Position numbers and translations under genes: made by a program. The notes under the pieces are model-generated. The model saw only the letters and a program-made list of their open reading frames with translations, was not told the DNA's origin and searched no databases. Positions 19,593 to 29,450 of a stretch of DNA of 64,000 nucleotides are shown piece after piece. Source of the stretch: Cherax quadricarinatus (lineage: Eukaryota > Arthropoda > Malacostraca > Decapoda > Parastacidae); NCBI RefSeq assembly GCF_038502225.1, contig NC_091323.1, positions 24,076,845 through 24,140,844 of the forward strand. The letters are read 5' to 3'. Position 1 is the stretch's first letter, and every line of letters starts with the position of its first letter.

Positions 19593-19790
19593 CTAATTCT
19601 CCTCCTATTCTTCAAGCTTCTCCTGTGTATGAACTGATGAAGCCACTGTGTGGCGAAACGTTTCCTTAATAAAGATACCCAAGAGTTGCACATGTGTCTA
19701 ATTTATCAACATGTCGGTTCTGTGAACCATTCATCTACAATCCTGTCAGAATGAACATCAAAATGGTATACAATACCGACAGGTTGTTAG
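19593..19790 (+). mobile_element. Solo hammerhead unit, family 1 (degraded)
   Basis: Plus-orientation unit with GAACTGATGAAGCCACTGTG at 19635-19654, then TGGCGAAACGTTTCC. Core CTGATGA, extra A, GCCAC/GTGGC stem II and GAAACGTT are intact, but stem I GAA faces TCC, so one pair is lost. It continues with AATAAAGATACCC and CACATGTGTCTAATTTATCAAC, and ends near an ACAATACCGACAGG stretch at the border of CR1-like copy 2. Confidence 0.7.
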
Positions 19791-20300
19791 GATAGTCAGA
19801 TTAGGTACAGGGATAGTCAGATTAGGTACATGGATAGGGCATTCTGTTTGAAGGATAGGAGTAGGAGGCAGAGAGTGTGTTTTCCTGGGGCTGGGATGAA
19901 GGATATTGTTAGCCGTCTGGATGACATCATGAGAGGTAATGGGAGCAATCCTATTATCTGTCTCAGTGCTGGAGGCAACGATGTTGGCAGACGTAGGAGT
20001 GAGGACCTGATTAGCAGGTATAGGTCAGCAATAGAGATAATTAGGAAGAAGGGTGGGAAACCTGTCATTTGTGGCATTCTGCCAAGGAGAGGAGTTGGAA
20101 ATGAATGGTTGTCCAGAGCAATTGGTGTCAATTGCTGGCTGGACAAATACTGTAAGGAAAATGCAGTAACATTCATTGACAACTGGGACCTCTTCTATGG
20201 CAGAAATGACATGTATGCCAGGGATGGGGTTCACTTGTCTAGGTGTGGGGTGGGAGCACTGGCCAACGCAGTGGAGGGAGCTGTTAGGTCTTTAAACTAG
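19791..20300 (+). pseudogene. CR1-like copy 2 ORF1, SGNH esterase fragment
   Basis: This 5'-truncated ORF1 opens in the strand after the GDS block (RYMDRAFCLKDRS from 19822) and includes CLSAGGNDVGRR and DGVHLSRCGVGALA (Asp and His of the SGNH triad). The nucleophile Ser is missing, so it is inactive. The first bases hold a short direct duplication, ATAGTCAGATTAGGTACA twice. Unlike copies 1 and 3, the stop (TAG at 20298) does not overlap the next start. Confidence 0.82.
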
Positions 20301-20314
20301 GAATAGTTAGTGGT

Positions 20315-22440
20315 ATGGGTTTTGGCGGGAAAACTGTGAAGTCGCAGGGTAGTAACATGAGTACTAGGAGAACTAGTAATAGGCAAAATGAGGAGGATAT
20401 TGGAAAGCCAGTGGCACAAATTGACAATGACAGTAATAGGTTTAGTGGAATAACAGAAAGGAGCAGTAAGGGTAAAGAGATAGGAGGGTCATTAAATATT
20501 TATTACACAAATAGTCGCAGTGCTAGGAATAAGATGGACGAGTTGAGACTAGTTGCTAGTGCAGGTAACATAGATGTATTTGCCATTACTGAGACGTGGT
20601 TTAATTCAAAAAGTCGGGACATGCCTGCAGAATGTCACATTCAGGGTTTTAAATTGTTCCAAGTAGATAGAAGTATCGGGAAGGGGGGTGGGGTGGCATT
20701 GTATGTCCGAGATCGCTTGAACTGTTGCATAAAAACGGGTATTAAGTCTGAAGTAACACATACAGAGTCTGTTTGGATAGAATTTTCAGAGGGGCATGAA
20801 AAATTAATTTTAGGTGATATACCGTCCCCCAAATTTAGATAGGGACCAAGGGAGACTACTATGGGAGGAAATTGTTAGGGCCACAAGGCACGATAATGTA
20901 GTAATTCTAGGAGACTTTAATTTTAGTCATATTGATTGGAATTTCTTGACTGGGAATTTAGAATCATACGATTTCTTAGAAGTAGTTCAGGATTGTTTTT
21001 TGAAGCAGTTTGTGACAGAACCTACAAGGGGTAATAACCTGCTTGACTTAGTTCTGGCAAACAATGAATCCCTTGTTCAAAATTTAGAAGTCTCAGAGGA
21101 ACTGGGTGCTAGCGACCACAAATCAATTACATGTAGAATTGAATGGAAGTATGATAGTAGGGATAACTCAGTAACAGTCCCAGATTTTCGCTTAGCAGAT
21201 TACGATGGGCTTAGAGAACACTTATCATCTGTTGACTGGGGTAACGAAGAGAGCTATCAATATGACAGTTTTCTGAACACAATACATGCTGCTCAAAGAA
21301 CGTTTATCCCTTATAAGGAAATTAGATCAAATAGAAATGACCCAAAATGGATGAATAATAGGCTGAAATATCTACTAGGGCATAAGAAAGGAATTTATAG
21401 GCGTATCAAAAGAGGCGAGGGTCATCTTGTGAATCAGTATATTGACATTAAGAGGGACATTAAAAAGGGGATAAGAAAAGCTAAAAGGGACTATGAAATT
21501 AAAGTTGCTAGGGATTCTAAAACTAACCCAAAAAGTTTTTTCCAGGTCTATAGAACAAAAGTCAGAGATAAGATAGGTCCCCTTAAAAATAACTATGGGC
21601 ATCTTACTGACAAAGAGAATGAAATGTGCTCGATTTTAAATAATTATTTTCTCTCGGTTTTTACTCAGGAAGACACTAATAATATTCCGGTAATTAATTT
21701 TTATAGTGGATCAGAAGAAGATAAATTATGTAACATCACAGTCACTAGTGAAATGGTTGTGAAGCACATAGACAGACTGAAGCAAAATAAGTCACCGGGT
21801 CCTGATGAGGTGTTTTCAAGGGTTCTAAAGGAATGCAAAATGGAAGTCTGTGAACCATTAACTAATATTTTTAATTTATCTCTTCAAACAGGTGCAGTGT
21901 CTGATATGTGGAAGATGGCTAATGTAATTCCTATTTTTAAAACAGGGGACAAGTCGTTACCGTCAAATTACCGCCCAATAAGCCTGACCTCAATTGTAGG
22001 CAAATTACTAGAGTCAATTATAGCTGAGATTATAAGAAGCCATCTCGATAAGCATAGCTTGATAAATGATACTCAGCATGGATTCACAAGAGGCCGGTCT
22101 TGTCTAACTAATTTATTAACTTTCTTCAGTAAAGCTTTTGAGGCTGTTGACCACGATAAAGAATTTGATATTATTTACTTAGATTTTAGTAAGGCATTTG
22201 ATAGAGTTCCACACCAAAGACTGTTGAAGAAAGTAGCAGCTCATGGCATTGGGGGAAGGGTGCTCTCGTGGATCGAATCATGGCTCACAGACAGGAAGCA
22301 AAGAGTGTCCATAAATGGGGTTAAATCCGAGTGGGGATCAGTAACAAGTGGCGTTCCACAGGGATCAGTCTTGGGCCCGTTGTTGTTTATAATATATATC
22401 AATGATCTTGATGAAGGAATTACTAGTGATATGAGCAAAT
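20315..22440 (+). pseudogene. CR1-like copy 2 ORF2, 5' and RT part
   Basis: ORF2 of a related but distinct CR1-like subfamily. The endonuclease shows [32 protein letters not shown] and GASDHKSI. A frame change near 20815 (LGDIPSPK where IYRPPNLD is expected) splits it, and the rest is open from 20814 to 22440. The RT reads [48 protein letters not shown] and [13 protein letters not shown]. It breaks at DMSK, just before the catalytic FADD block, where the 4.7-kb composite element begins, and about 90 codons around FADD are missing at the junction. Confidence 0.9.
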
Positions 22441-23503
22441 AAAGGTATAAAATACCGACAATATGAAAGTTAAGACACATGTGCAACATCTGGATATCTT
22501 TATTGTAGTAGACGTTTCGCCATCCAGTGGCTTTATCAATACAGATTCTAGGACATAATAGGAAGACAGTAGAACTATATACAAAAGATGAGGTAATCAG
22601 TCCCTCGGCCTTGGAGTTAGTGTTCACAGCATCGTGGTGGAGGAGAGTCTGGAGCAAAGGCAAGAAGACTGGCGCTTTTTATAGGCGTCAGTGAATGGGA
22701 CGGGCAGCAGACGAGGGCAGTCACTGGTAGGCGGGATTCCCCAGTGGAAGTAGGTCCTTCCCAAAGAGATGGGTTAGTTGCAGCAGCCGTGAAGAAGGTC
22801 TTGTAGATGTCCTCTGAACCAAGATTCCATGATGTTGCAGTGTCTGACAAGTTGTGCAAGAAAGGTATAAAATACCGACAATATGAAAGTTAAGACACAT
22901 GTGCAACATCTGGATATCTTTATTGTAGTAGACGTTTCGCCATCCAGTGGCTTTATCAATACAGATTCTAGGACATAATAGGAAGACAGTAGAACTATAT
23001 ACAAAAGATGAGGTAATCAGTCCCTCGGCCTTGGAGTTAGTGTTCACAGCATCGTGGTGGAGGAGAGTCTGGAGCAAAGGCAAGAAGACTGGCGCTTTTT
23101 ATAGGCGTCAGTGAATGGGACGGGCAGCAGACGAGGGCAGTCACTGGTAGGCGGGATTCCCCAGTGGAAGTAGGTCCTTCCCAAAGAGATGGGTTAGTTG
23201 CAGCAGCCGTGAAGAAGGTCTTGTAGATGTCCTCTGAACCAAGATTCCATGATGTTGCAGTGTCTGACAAGTTGTGCAAGAAAGGTATAAAATACCGACA
23301 ATATGAAAGTTAAGACACATGTGCAACATCTGGATATCTTTATTGTAGTAGACGTTTCGCCATCCAGTGGCTTTATCAATACAGATTCTAGGACATAATA
23401 GGAAGACAGTAGAACTATATACAAAAGATGAGGTAATCAGTCCCTCGGCCTTGGAGTTAGTGTTCACAGCATCGTGGTGGAGGAGAGTCTGGAGCAAAGG
23501 CAA
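22441..23503 (-). repeat. Left hammerhead array: 420-bp tandem units, inverse
   Basis: Two complete units (22441-22860, 22861-23280) and a partial third (23281-23503) repeat with an exact 420-bp period and appear identical by eye. Each starts on the + strand with AAAGGTATAAAATACCGACA (a GGTAT-AAA-ATACC hairpin) and contains on the minus strand a hammerhead-like motif (22508-22542, 22928-22962, 23348-23382). The 120-, 76- and 80-codon frames within each unit are by-products. The array lies downstream of the zinc-knuckle ORF and has the same sense as it. Confidence 0.93.
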
Positions 23504-23766
23504 GCAAGCAAAGCAAACAAGTTTAGGTAAGATCCCAATGGGATGAGCGGGGAAGACGGGACAGATGAAGAATAGCTCTGGAGAGGAGTGTTCTTAGTAA
23601 GAGAAATAGAGCCAGGGCTTAACCCAGCAGCTAAGGCGATCGTGGGGCAGACTTGAGAACAGGAATAGCAGGGACTGTTGCATTGAACTTGTTGTAGTTG
23701 AAGTCTTGAATCTTGAGTAGCTGGCAGCAGGCTAGGTCACATCAGAGGGTAGAACACATATGGGAG
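23504..23766 (-). other. 3' flank of the zinc-knuckle ORF
   Basis: Sequence between the stop of the ORF at 23767 and the left array. It starts with a short CAAGCAAGCAAAGCAAACAA run and shows no open frame or known repeat, so it is probably the 3' UTR of the composite element. Confidence 0.5.
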
Positions 23767-25305
23767 TTATAGGAGTAACTGAGGAGGCAGGTTAGCAATG
23801 GAGCCATTTTCAAACTTTTTGAAGCTGCTTCTAGATAGGTGGTATAATTTAGCCTTGTTGCTGAAGGTGAAACGTAGAGGCTTGATGAACTCAAGAACTT
23901 GGGTGAGTGTGAAGTGAAGCGGTGATTCACATGCATACTTGACTGTTCCAGCACCGAGGCTTTTGTAGAGTTCAGTACAGGTCATGGTGTCAGTATTTGA
24001 AGGAGAAGTGTAAAAGGTAAGGTTTTCCCATGAGGGTTTACTGGAGTCGTCGTTATCTTCCTCTTCTGGAGTGGATTCACTGGGAGAATCTACAATGGTG
24101 GTAGCAGGTGACTGAGGTTCGACAGGAGCAGCTGTGAGGTGTAATGGTTGTGTAACAGCAGGCTGGGAGAGGTGGGAGGCGGTGGTTGAGGCAACTTGAT
24201 CAACGTTGTCAGCGGTGGAAGTGGTTATAGAAGTTACAGGAGCAGTTGCTTGGGCAGGAGACAGGTCTGTAGGTGCAGTAAAGTTCAGGACGTTGGGAAG
24301 GATCTTGAGGATGTCTTCTGAAGGTGTGGATTCCGGAAAATTGAAGGCAGGCATGTTGTTCAGACGGAATAGTTCGTTAATAGTGGTGTTGAAAGTGCCG
24401 GGGCTTGCTGCGTTTGCAAGGTGTGCATACACCATGCAGTACAGCACCTTGGAAGGAGCACCGTCGGGGAGTGGAGAGAGGGAGTTGCTGGGCGATGGTG
24501 CCTGTAGATTAGCGTGTAGAGTCTTGATGGCGTCGGTTTGTGGTTTGGTTATTGCAGCATATGTCGGTGAATTGGAGGTTTTCTTCAGAACTTTAGTTTT
24601 CTTCAATATGATTTCTTTCCTGAGTGGGCACTTAGCTGCAAGGGTATGATGATTACCCTTGCAGTTAAGACATGTTGGTGTTGTAGTAATGGTGCAGGAT
24701 CTGAAATCGTGTCCATCATTCCCACATTTTGAACAAAACTTCTTATTCTTGATGGGGCAGTCCTTGGTGGTGTGATTATAGGAGTAGCAGGTCCAGCAGT
24801 GGGAGATGTATGTGAAACGTTCTTGTTCTATATGACTTGGGTGAATGTGGTAATATGAGATGGCCAGACCGTCAGAGAGAGCTTGGGCAGCCATGGAGAT
24901 GTCTGAGAATGTAATCTTTAGCATTGATGTGGCGTTGGGGATCTTTGAGATGCTGTCTACCGAGGCCCACGTGTTTTGTTCCTCAATAGATGTCTTCAGT
25001 GCTTCAGTAGAGAGAGAGGTGACGATATTGTCAAGTCTTTTCACAAAGACCGAACGTTTCGACTTCAAGAATGGAGACGGGGATAGAGTGAATTGTTGTG
25101 TTTGTAGGGTCCTGATTGAAGAGTCGTCCATTAGTTTTAGTGCTTCCGTGTCATCTGTGCAGACGACAATGAAGGAGTCTTTCAGAGAGTGGATTGCCGT
25201 AAATTTGACCTGCAGGCAGGTCCTAACGACGGTAGCTAAAGCTAACTTCGAGGAGTCATTTATTGCACCATTCACAGGCTTGATTTTCACACGATTCGAC
25301 AGCAT
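23767..25305 (-). CDS. Zinc-knuckle (Gag-like, LINE ORF1-type) protein between hammerhead arrays
   Basis: This intact 512-residue open frame starts at a Met codon at 25305. Residues about 85-150 (RSVFVKRLDNIVTSLS onward) resemble the RRM-like fold before the knuckles in I/Jockey ORF1 proteins. Three CCHC knuckles follow: C170-C183 (CWTCYSYNHTTKDC), C191-C204 (CSKCGNDGHDFRSC) and C212-C226 (CLNCKGNHHTLAAKC). A Lys-rich patch comes next, then a long Ser/Thr/Pro-rich, acidic tail (EEEDNDDSS near 410-420) and a basic C-terminus. Such proteins bind and chaperone retroelement RNA. No RT accompanies it, and it sits where a Penelope element would carry its ORF. The absence of stops argues for a young insertion or selection. 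Alternatively it is an I-like ORF1 caught between repeats. Confidence 0.85.
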   Translation of the reverse strand: MLSNRVKIKPVNGAINDSSKLALATVVRTCLQVKFTAIHSLKDSFIVVCTDDTEALKLMDDSSIRTLQTQQFTLSPSPFLKSKRSVFVKRLDNIVTSLSTEALKTSIEEQNTWASVDSISKIPNATSMLKITFSDISMAAQALSDGLAISYYHIHPSHIEQERFTYISHCWTCYSYNHTTKDCPIKNKKFCSKCGNDGHDFRSCTITTTPTCLNCKGNHHTLAAKCPLRKEIILKKTKVLKKTSNSPTYAAITKPQTDAIKTLHANLQAPSPSNSLSPLPDGAPSKVLYCMVYAHLANAASPGTFNTTINELFRLNNMPAFNFPESTPSEDILKILPNVLNFTAPTDLSPAQATAPVTSITTSTADNVDQVASTTASHLSQPAVTQPLHLTAAPVEPQSPATTIVDSPSESTPEEEDNDDSSKPSWENLTFYTSPSNTDTMTCTELYKSLGAGTVKYACESPLHFTLTQVLEFIKPLRFTFSNKAKLYHLSRSSFKKFENGSIANLPPQLLL

Positions 25306-25340
25306 TGTGAAAAGGATATCACGTTTGTAGAATATAAATT
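25306..25340. other. Hairpin at 5' border of zinc-knuckle ORF
   Basis: GTAGAATATAAATTCTAC (25327-25344) is a perfect palindrome placed where the other units have GGTATAAAATACC, next to CCGACAGG. It marks the end of the right array against the short 5' leader of the ORF. Confidence 0.5.
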
Positions 25341-27176
25341 CTACACCCCGACAGGGTCGAAGAGAGGCTTCTTGCCGTGTAGAGCAACGGCAGGTGTCGT
25401 CCCATTCAATAAAAAGTGCCAGTCTTCTTGCCTTTGCTCCAGAGATGCTTCTAACTCCAAGGCCGAGGGACTGATTACCTCATCTTTTGTATATAGTTCT
25501 ACTGTCTTCCTATTATGTCCTAGAACTGTATTGATAAAGCCACTGGATGGCGAAACTACAATAAAGATATCCAGATGTTGCACATGTGTCTTAACTTTCA
25601 TATTGTCGGTATTTTATACCTTTCTTGCACATTCCACTGGGGAATCCCGCCTACCAGTGACTGCCCTCGTCTGCTGCCCGTCCCATTCACTGACGCCTAT
25701 AAAAAGCGCCAGTCTTCTTGCCTTTGCTCCAGACTCTCCTCCACCACGATGCTGTGAACACTAACTCCAAGGCCGAGGGACTGATTACCTCATCTTTTGT
25801 ATATAGTTCTACTGTCTTCCTATTATGTCCTAGAATCTGTATTGATAAAGCCACTGGATGGCGAAACGTCTACTACAATAAAGATATCCAGATGTTGCAC
25901 ATGTGTCTTAACTTTCATATTGTCGGTATTTTATACCTTTCTTGCACAACTTGTCAGACACTGCAACATCATGGAATCTTGGTTCAGAGGACATCTACAA
26001 GACCTTCTTCACGGCTGCTGCAACTAACCCATCTCTTTGGGAAGGACCTACTTCCACTGGGGAATCCCGCCTACCAGTGACTGCCCTCGTCTGCTGCCCG
26101 TCCCATTCACTGACGCCTATAAAAAGCGCCAGTCTTCTTGCCTTTGCTCCAGACTCTCCTCCACCACGATGCTGTGAACACTAACTCCAAGGCCGAGGGA
26201 CTGATTACCTCATCTTTTGTATATAGTTCTACTGTCTTCCTATTATGTCCTAGAATCTGTATTGATAAAGCCACTGGATGGCGAAACGTCTACTACAATA
26301 AAGATATCCAGATGTTGCACATGTGTCTTAACTTTCATATTGTCGGTATTTTATACCTTTCTTGCACAACTTGTCAGACACTGCAACATCATGGAATCTT
26401 GGTTCAGAGGACATCTACAAGACCTTCTTCACGGCTGCTGCAACTAACCCATCTCTTTGGGAAGGACCTACTTCCACTGGGGAATCCCGCCTACCAGTGA
26501 CCGCCCTCGTCTGCTGCCCGTCCCATTCACTGACGCCTATAAAAAGCGCCAGTCTTCTTGCCTTTGCTCCAGACTCTCCTCCACCACGATGCTGTGAACA
26601 CTAACTCCAAGGCCGAGGGACTGATTTCCTCATCTTTTGTATATAGTTCTACTGTCTTCCTATTATGTCCTAGAATCTGTATTGATAAAGCCACTGGATG
26701 GCGAAACGTCTACTACAATAAAGATATCCAGATGTTGCACATGTGTCTTAACTTTCATATTGTCGGTATTTTATACCTTTCTTGCACAACTTGTCAGACA
26801 CTGCAACATCATGGAATCTTGGTTCAGAGGACATCTACAAGACCTTCTTCACGGCTGCTGCAACTAACCCATCTCTTTGGGAAGGACCTACTTCCACTGG
26901 GGAATCCCGCCTACCAGTGACCGCCCTCGTCTGCTGCCCGTCCCATTCACTGACGCCTATAAAAAGCGCCAGTCTTCTTGCCTTTGCTCCAGACTCTCCT
27001 CCACCACGATGCTGTGAACACTAACTCCAAGGCCGAGGGACTGATTTCCTCATCTTTTGTATATAGTTCTACTGTCTTCCTATTATGTCCTAGAATCTGT
27101 ATTGATAAAGCCACTGGATGGCGAAACGTCTACTACAATAAAGATATCCAGATGTTGCACATGTGTCTTAACTTTC
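25341..27176 (+). repeat. Right hammerhead array: 420-bp tandem units, plus
   Basis: Inverse counterpart of the left array. The first unit is diverged, and its ribozyme segment at about 25543-25570 lacks GTCTAC, the predicted cleavage site (GCGAAAC runs directly into TACAATAAAG). The second lacks about 110 bp after TTTCTTGCACA (25622). Three further complete periods and a partial one follow to 27176, with hammerhead-like motifs at 25839-25873, 26259-26293, 26679-26713 and 27099-27133. Only two or three substitutions separate the later units (for example GACTGCC/GACCGCC and GATTACC/GATTTCC). Confidence 0.93.
25839..25873 (+). ncRNA. Hammerhead-like motif, family 3 (representative of 8)
   Basis: In order: GTA (stem I), TTGATAA where CTGANGA is expected, an extra A, GCCA-CTGGA-TGGC (stem II), GAAAC, GTC and TAC closing stem I. 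The fold is kept and the cleavage triplet GUC is canonical. The core carries C3 to U and G8 to A in every copy of both arrays. Both positions are essential in known hammerheads, so self-cleavage is doubtful. Confidence 0.6.
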
Positions 27177-27845
27177 GTACGTAATAAGGCAAATAGATTA
27201 CTGGGATTTATATCAAGAAGTGTAAGCAACAGAAGTCCAGAGGTCATACTGCAGCTTTATACATCATTAGTAAGGCCTCACCTAGATTATGCAGCTCAAT
27301 TCTGGTCGCCATATTACAGAATGGACATAAATTCGTTAGAAAACATTCAGCGTAGGATGACTAAATTAATACATAGCATTAGAAATCTTCCTTATGAAGA
27401 AAGATTGAAGACTCTTAAGTTACATTCACTTGTTAGACGAAGAATGAGGGGAGACCTGATCGAAGTGTATAAGTGGAAGATAGGTATTAATAAAGGGGAT
27501 ATTAACAAGGTCTTGAGGATATCTCTCCAAGAGAGAACCCGCAGTAATGGATTTAAATTAGATAAGTTTAGATTTAGAAAGGACATAGGAAAGTATTGGT
27601 TTGGAAATAGGGTAGTAGATGAGTGGAACAGACTACCTAGTTGGGTAGTTTCAAATTTAGGTTGGATAAATACATGAGTGGGATGGGTTGGATTTGAGTG
27701 GGACTTGCACATCAGAGCTTATTTCTTGGGTAGCATTGAAAATTGGGTAGGTCAAATGTTTGTTAGTGGGATGAATTGTAAAGGACCTGCCTAGTATGGG
27801 CCAACAGGCCTGCTGCAGTGTTCCTCCTTTCTTATGTTCTTATGT
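27177..27845 (+). pseudogene. CR1-like copy 2 ORF2 C-terminus and tail
   Basis: From 27177 the interrupted ORF2 continues with VRNKANRLLGFISRS, SLVRPHLDYAAQFW and FGNRVVDEWNRLPS. A short loss near 27645 removes the usual IEARTLSSFK block, and the frame ends near 27677. The 3' UTR runs through TGGGCCAACAGGCCTGCTGC to the microrepeat TTCTTATGTTCTTATG. It is the 3' part of the element whose 5' part ends at 22440. Confidence 0.87.
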
Positions 27846-27924
27846 AAGCAAGCAGGAACAGTAGAGATGTGAAGACGATGTAATCAGTTCATCACCCTTG
27901 AAGTCGTAGAATTCTACGACATCT
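27846..27924 (+). mobile_element. Fragment of hammerhead unit family 2
   Basis: GAAGACGATGTAATCAGTTCATCACCC matches the arm of foldback 2 (14430-14455). The ribozyme core is missing. Confidence 0.55.
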
Positions 27925-28600
27925 ACCTAAAGCTACTCAAGAAATAACTCCCGTACCCCTTGACACCAATCAAACCCAGCCCCTCCCACTCATATATTTG
28001 TCCAGTCTCTTCTTAAAGCTACCCAAGGTCCTAGCCTCTATCAACCCACTGGGAAGACTGTTCCACGCATCTACAACTCTGTTAGAAAACCAGTACTTAC
28101 CTATGTCCTTTCTAAATCTAAATTTATCCAACTTAAATCCATTGTTCCTGGTTCTTACCTGGTTCGACACCCTCAGTACTTTATTAATGTCTCCCTTGTT
28201 TATGCCCGTCATCCACTTATACACTTCAATGATATCTCCCCTCATTCTACGCCTCTCCAGAGAGTGGAGATTTAAGGCTTGAAGTCTATCTTCATACGGA
28301 AGGTTCCTTACACAGTAAATCATTTTAGTCATTCTTCTCTGTATGTTCTCTAATGAGTCTATGTCCATCCTGTAGTAAGGGGACCAAAACTGAGCAGCAT
28401 AATCTAAATGAGGCCTCACTAGTGATGTATAGAGCTGTAAAATAACTTTTGGACTTCTGTTACTTATACTTCTTGAGATAAATCCAAGTAATCTGTTGGC
28501 CTTGTTGCGCACACTGAGGCACTGCTGTCTTGGCTTTAGATTTCTGCTTACCATGACTCCCAAGTCTTTTTCACATTCTGTAGGACCTGCCTCGTATGTG
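27925..28600 (-). pseudogene. CR1-like 3' fragment, inverse (RT C-terminus)
   Basis: A 197-codon open frame on the minus strand (28563-27970) encodes the CR1-like C-terminus: SVRNKANRLLGFISRS, PHLDYAAQFWSPYYRMD and SGLIEARTLGSFKKRLDKYM. It is uninterrupted but lacks endonuclease and catalytic RT. The sequence is distinct from copies 1-3, and its 3' UTR runs to about 27930. Confidence 0.88.
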
Positions 28601-28890
28601 CCAGTGGGCCTTCTGCAGTGTTCCTACATTCTTATGTTCTTATGGAACAGTCTACCTAGTTGGGTTATTGAGGCTAGGACTTTGAGTAGTTTCAAATTTA
28701 GGTTGGATAAGTACATGAGTGGGAGGGGTTGGATTTGAGTGGGACTTGCACATCGGAGCTTGTTTCTTGGGTGGCATTGAAAATTGGGTTGGTCAAATGT
28801 TTGTTAGTGGGATGAACTGTAAAGGACCTGCCTAGTATGGGCCAACAGGCCTGCTGCAGTGTTCCTCCTTTCTTATGTTCTTATGTTCTT
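28601..28890 (+). mobile_element. CR1-like 3' tail fragments, plus
   Basis: Two successive 5'-truncated pieces: a tail only (GGACCTGCCTCGTATGTGCC to TTCTTATG, about 28587-28642) and a longer piece from WNSLPSWVIEARTLSSF (28643) to the TTCTTATG microrepeat at 28890. Neither has coding capacity. Confidence 0.8.
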
Positions 28891-29149
28891 ATGGCCCATA
28901 CTAGGCAGGTCCTATACAATTCATCCCACTAACAAGCATTTGACCAACCCAATTTTCAATGCTACCCAAGAAATAAGCTCTGATGTGCAAGTCCCACTCA
29001 AATCCAACCCCTCCCACTCATGTACTTATCCAACCTAAATTTGAAACTACCCAAAGTCCTAGCCTTAATAACCCAACTAGGTAGACTGTTCCACTCATCA
29101 ACTACCCTATTTCCACATACCCTATTTCCAAACCAATACTTTCCTATGT
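28891..29149 (-). mobile_element. CR1-like 3' fragment, inverse, split by foldback 3
   Basis: Inverse of the preceding fragment: GGCCCATACTAGGCAGGTCC, then codons for RLDKYMSGRG and WNSLP-type residues, to ACTTTCCTATGT at 29138-29149. The same fragment resumes at 29348 (CCTTCCTAAATCTAGAC). With the plus fragment it forms a large inverted repeat centred near 28890. Confidence 0.8.
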
Positions 29150-29188
29150 GGAAAAAGACACTTATGTACAGTTCAGGACATTTATTAA

Positions 29189-29224
29189 AGGAAACGTTTC
29201 GCCACGAGTGGCTTCTTCAGTCCT
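29189..29224 (-). ncRNA. Hammerhead ribozyme motif, family 4, inverse arm
   Basis: Exact inverse of the 29229-29264 motif, with the same four-pair stem I and intact core. The two arms could pair with each other in a read-through transcript, which would compete with ribozyme folding. Confidence 0.7.
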
Positions 29225-29228
29225 AATT

Positions 29229-29264
29229 AGGACTGAAGAAGCCACTCGTGGCGAAACGTTTCCT
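29229..29264 (+). ncRNA. Hammerhead ribozyme motif, family 4
   Basis: AGGA (stem I), CTGAAGA core, extra A, GCCAC-TC-GTGGC stem II, GAAAC, GTT and TCCT closing stem I with four pairs. All invariant core bases are present. The same motif occurs in inverse form at 29189-29224 and alone at 31991-32026. Confidence 0.72.
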
Positions 29265-29347
29265 TTAATAAATGTCCTGAACTGTACATAAGTGTCTTTT
29301 TCCACATCTTGTCGGTATCACCATACCATTTCCTCACTTTCCTATGT

Positions 29348-29450
29348 CCTTCCTAAATCTAGACTTATCTAATTTAAATCCATTACTGCGGGTTCTCTCT
29401 TGGAGAGATATCCTAAAGACCTTGTTAATATCCTCTTTATTCTGACTAAG
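29348..29450 (-). mobile_element. CR1-like 3' fragment, distal part
   Basis: Continuation of the fragment that ends at 29149. On the minus strand it reads SLQERTRSNGFKLDKSRF-like codons and breaks off near 29450. Confidence 0.75.

Larger units (their letters stand above)
29150..29335. mobile_element. Hammerhead foldback insertion 3 (186 bp, 12-bp TSD)
   Basis: ACTTTCCTATGT is duplicated at 29138-29149 and 29336-29347. The insert is two inverse copies of a short unit meeting at 29224, each with AGACACTTATGTACAGTTCA and a hammerhead motif (minus 29189-29224, plus 29229-29264). The right end carries CTTGTCGGTATCACCATACC. At 186 bp it is the shortest foldback here that still has both ribozymes. 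Confidence 0.9.

Noticed and set aside
22617..27184. Repeated 120-, 76- and 80-codon open frames in each 420-bp unit
   Set aside because: They overlap one another in different frames, cover a ribozyme-like RNA structure and have no recognisable domain. They recur only because the DNA unit recurs.
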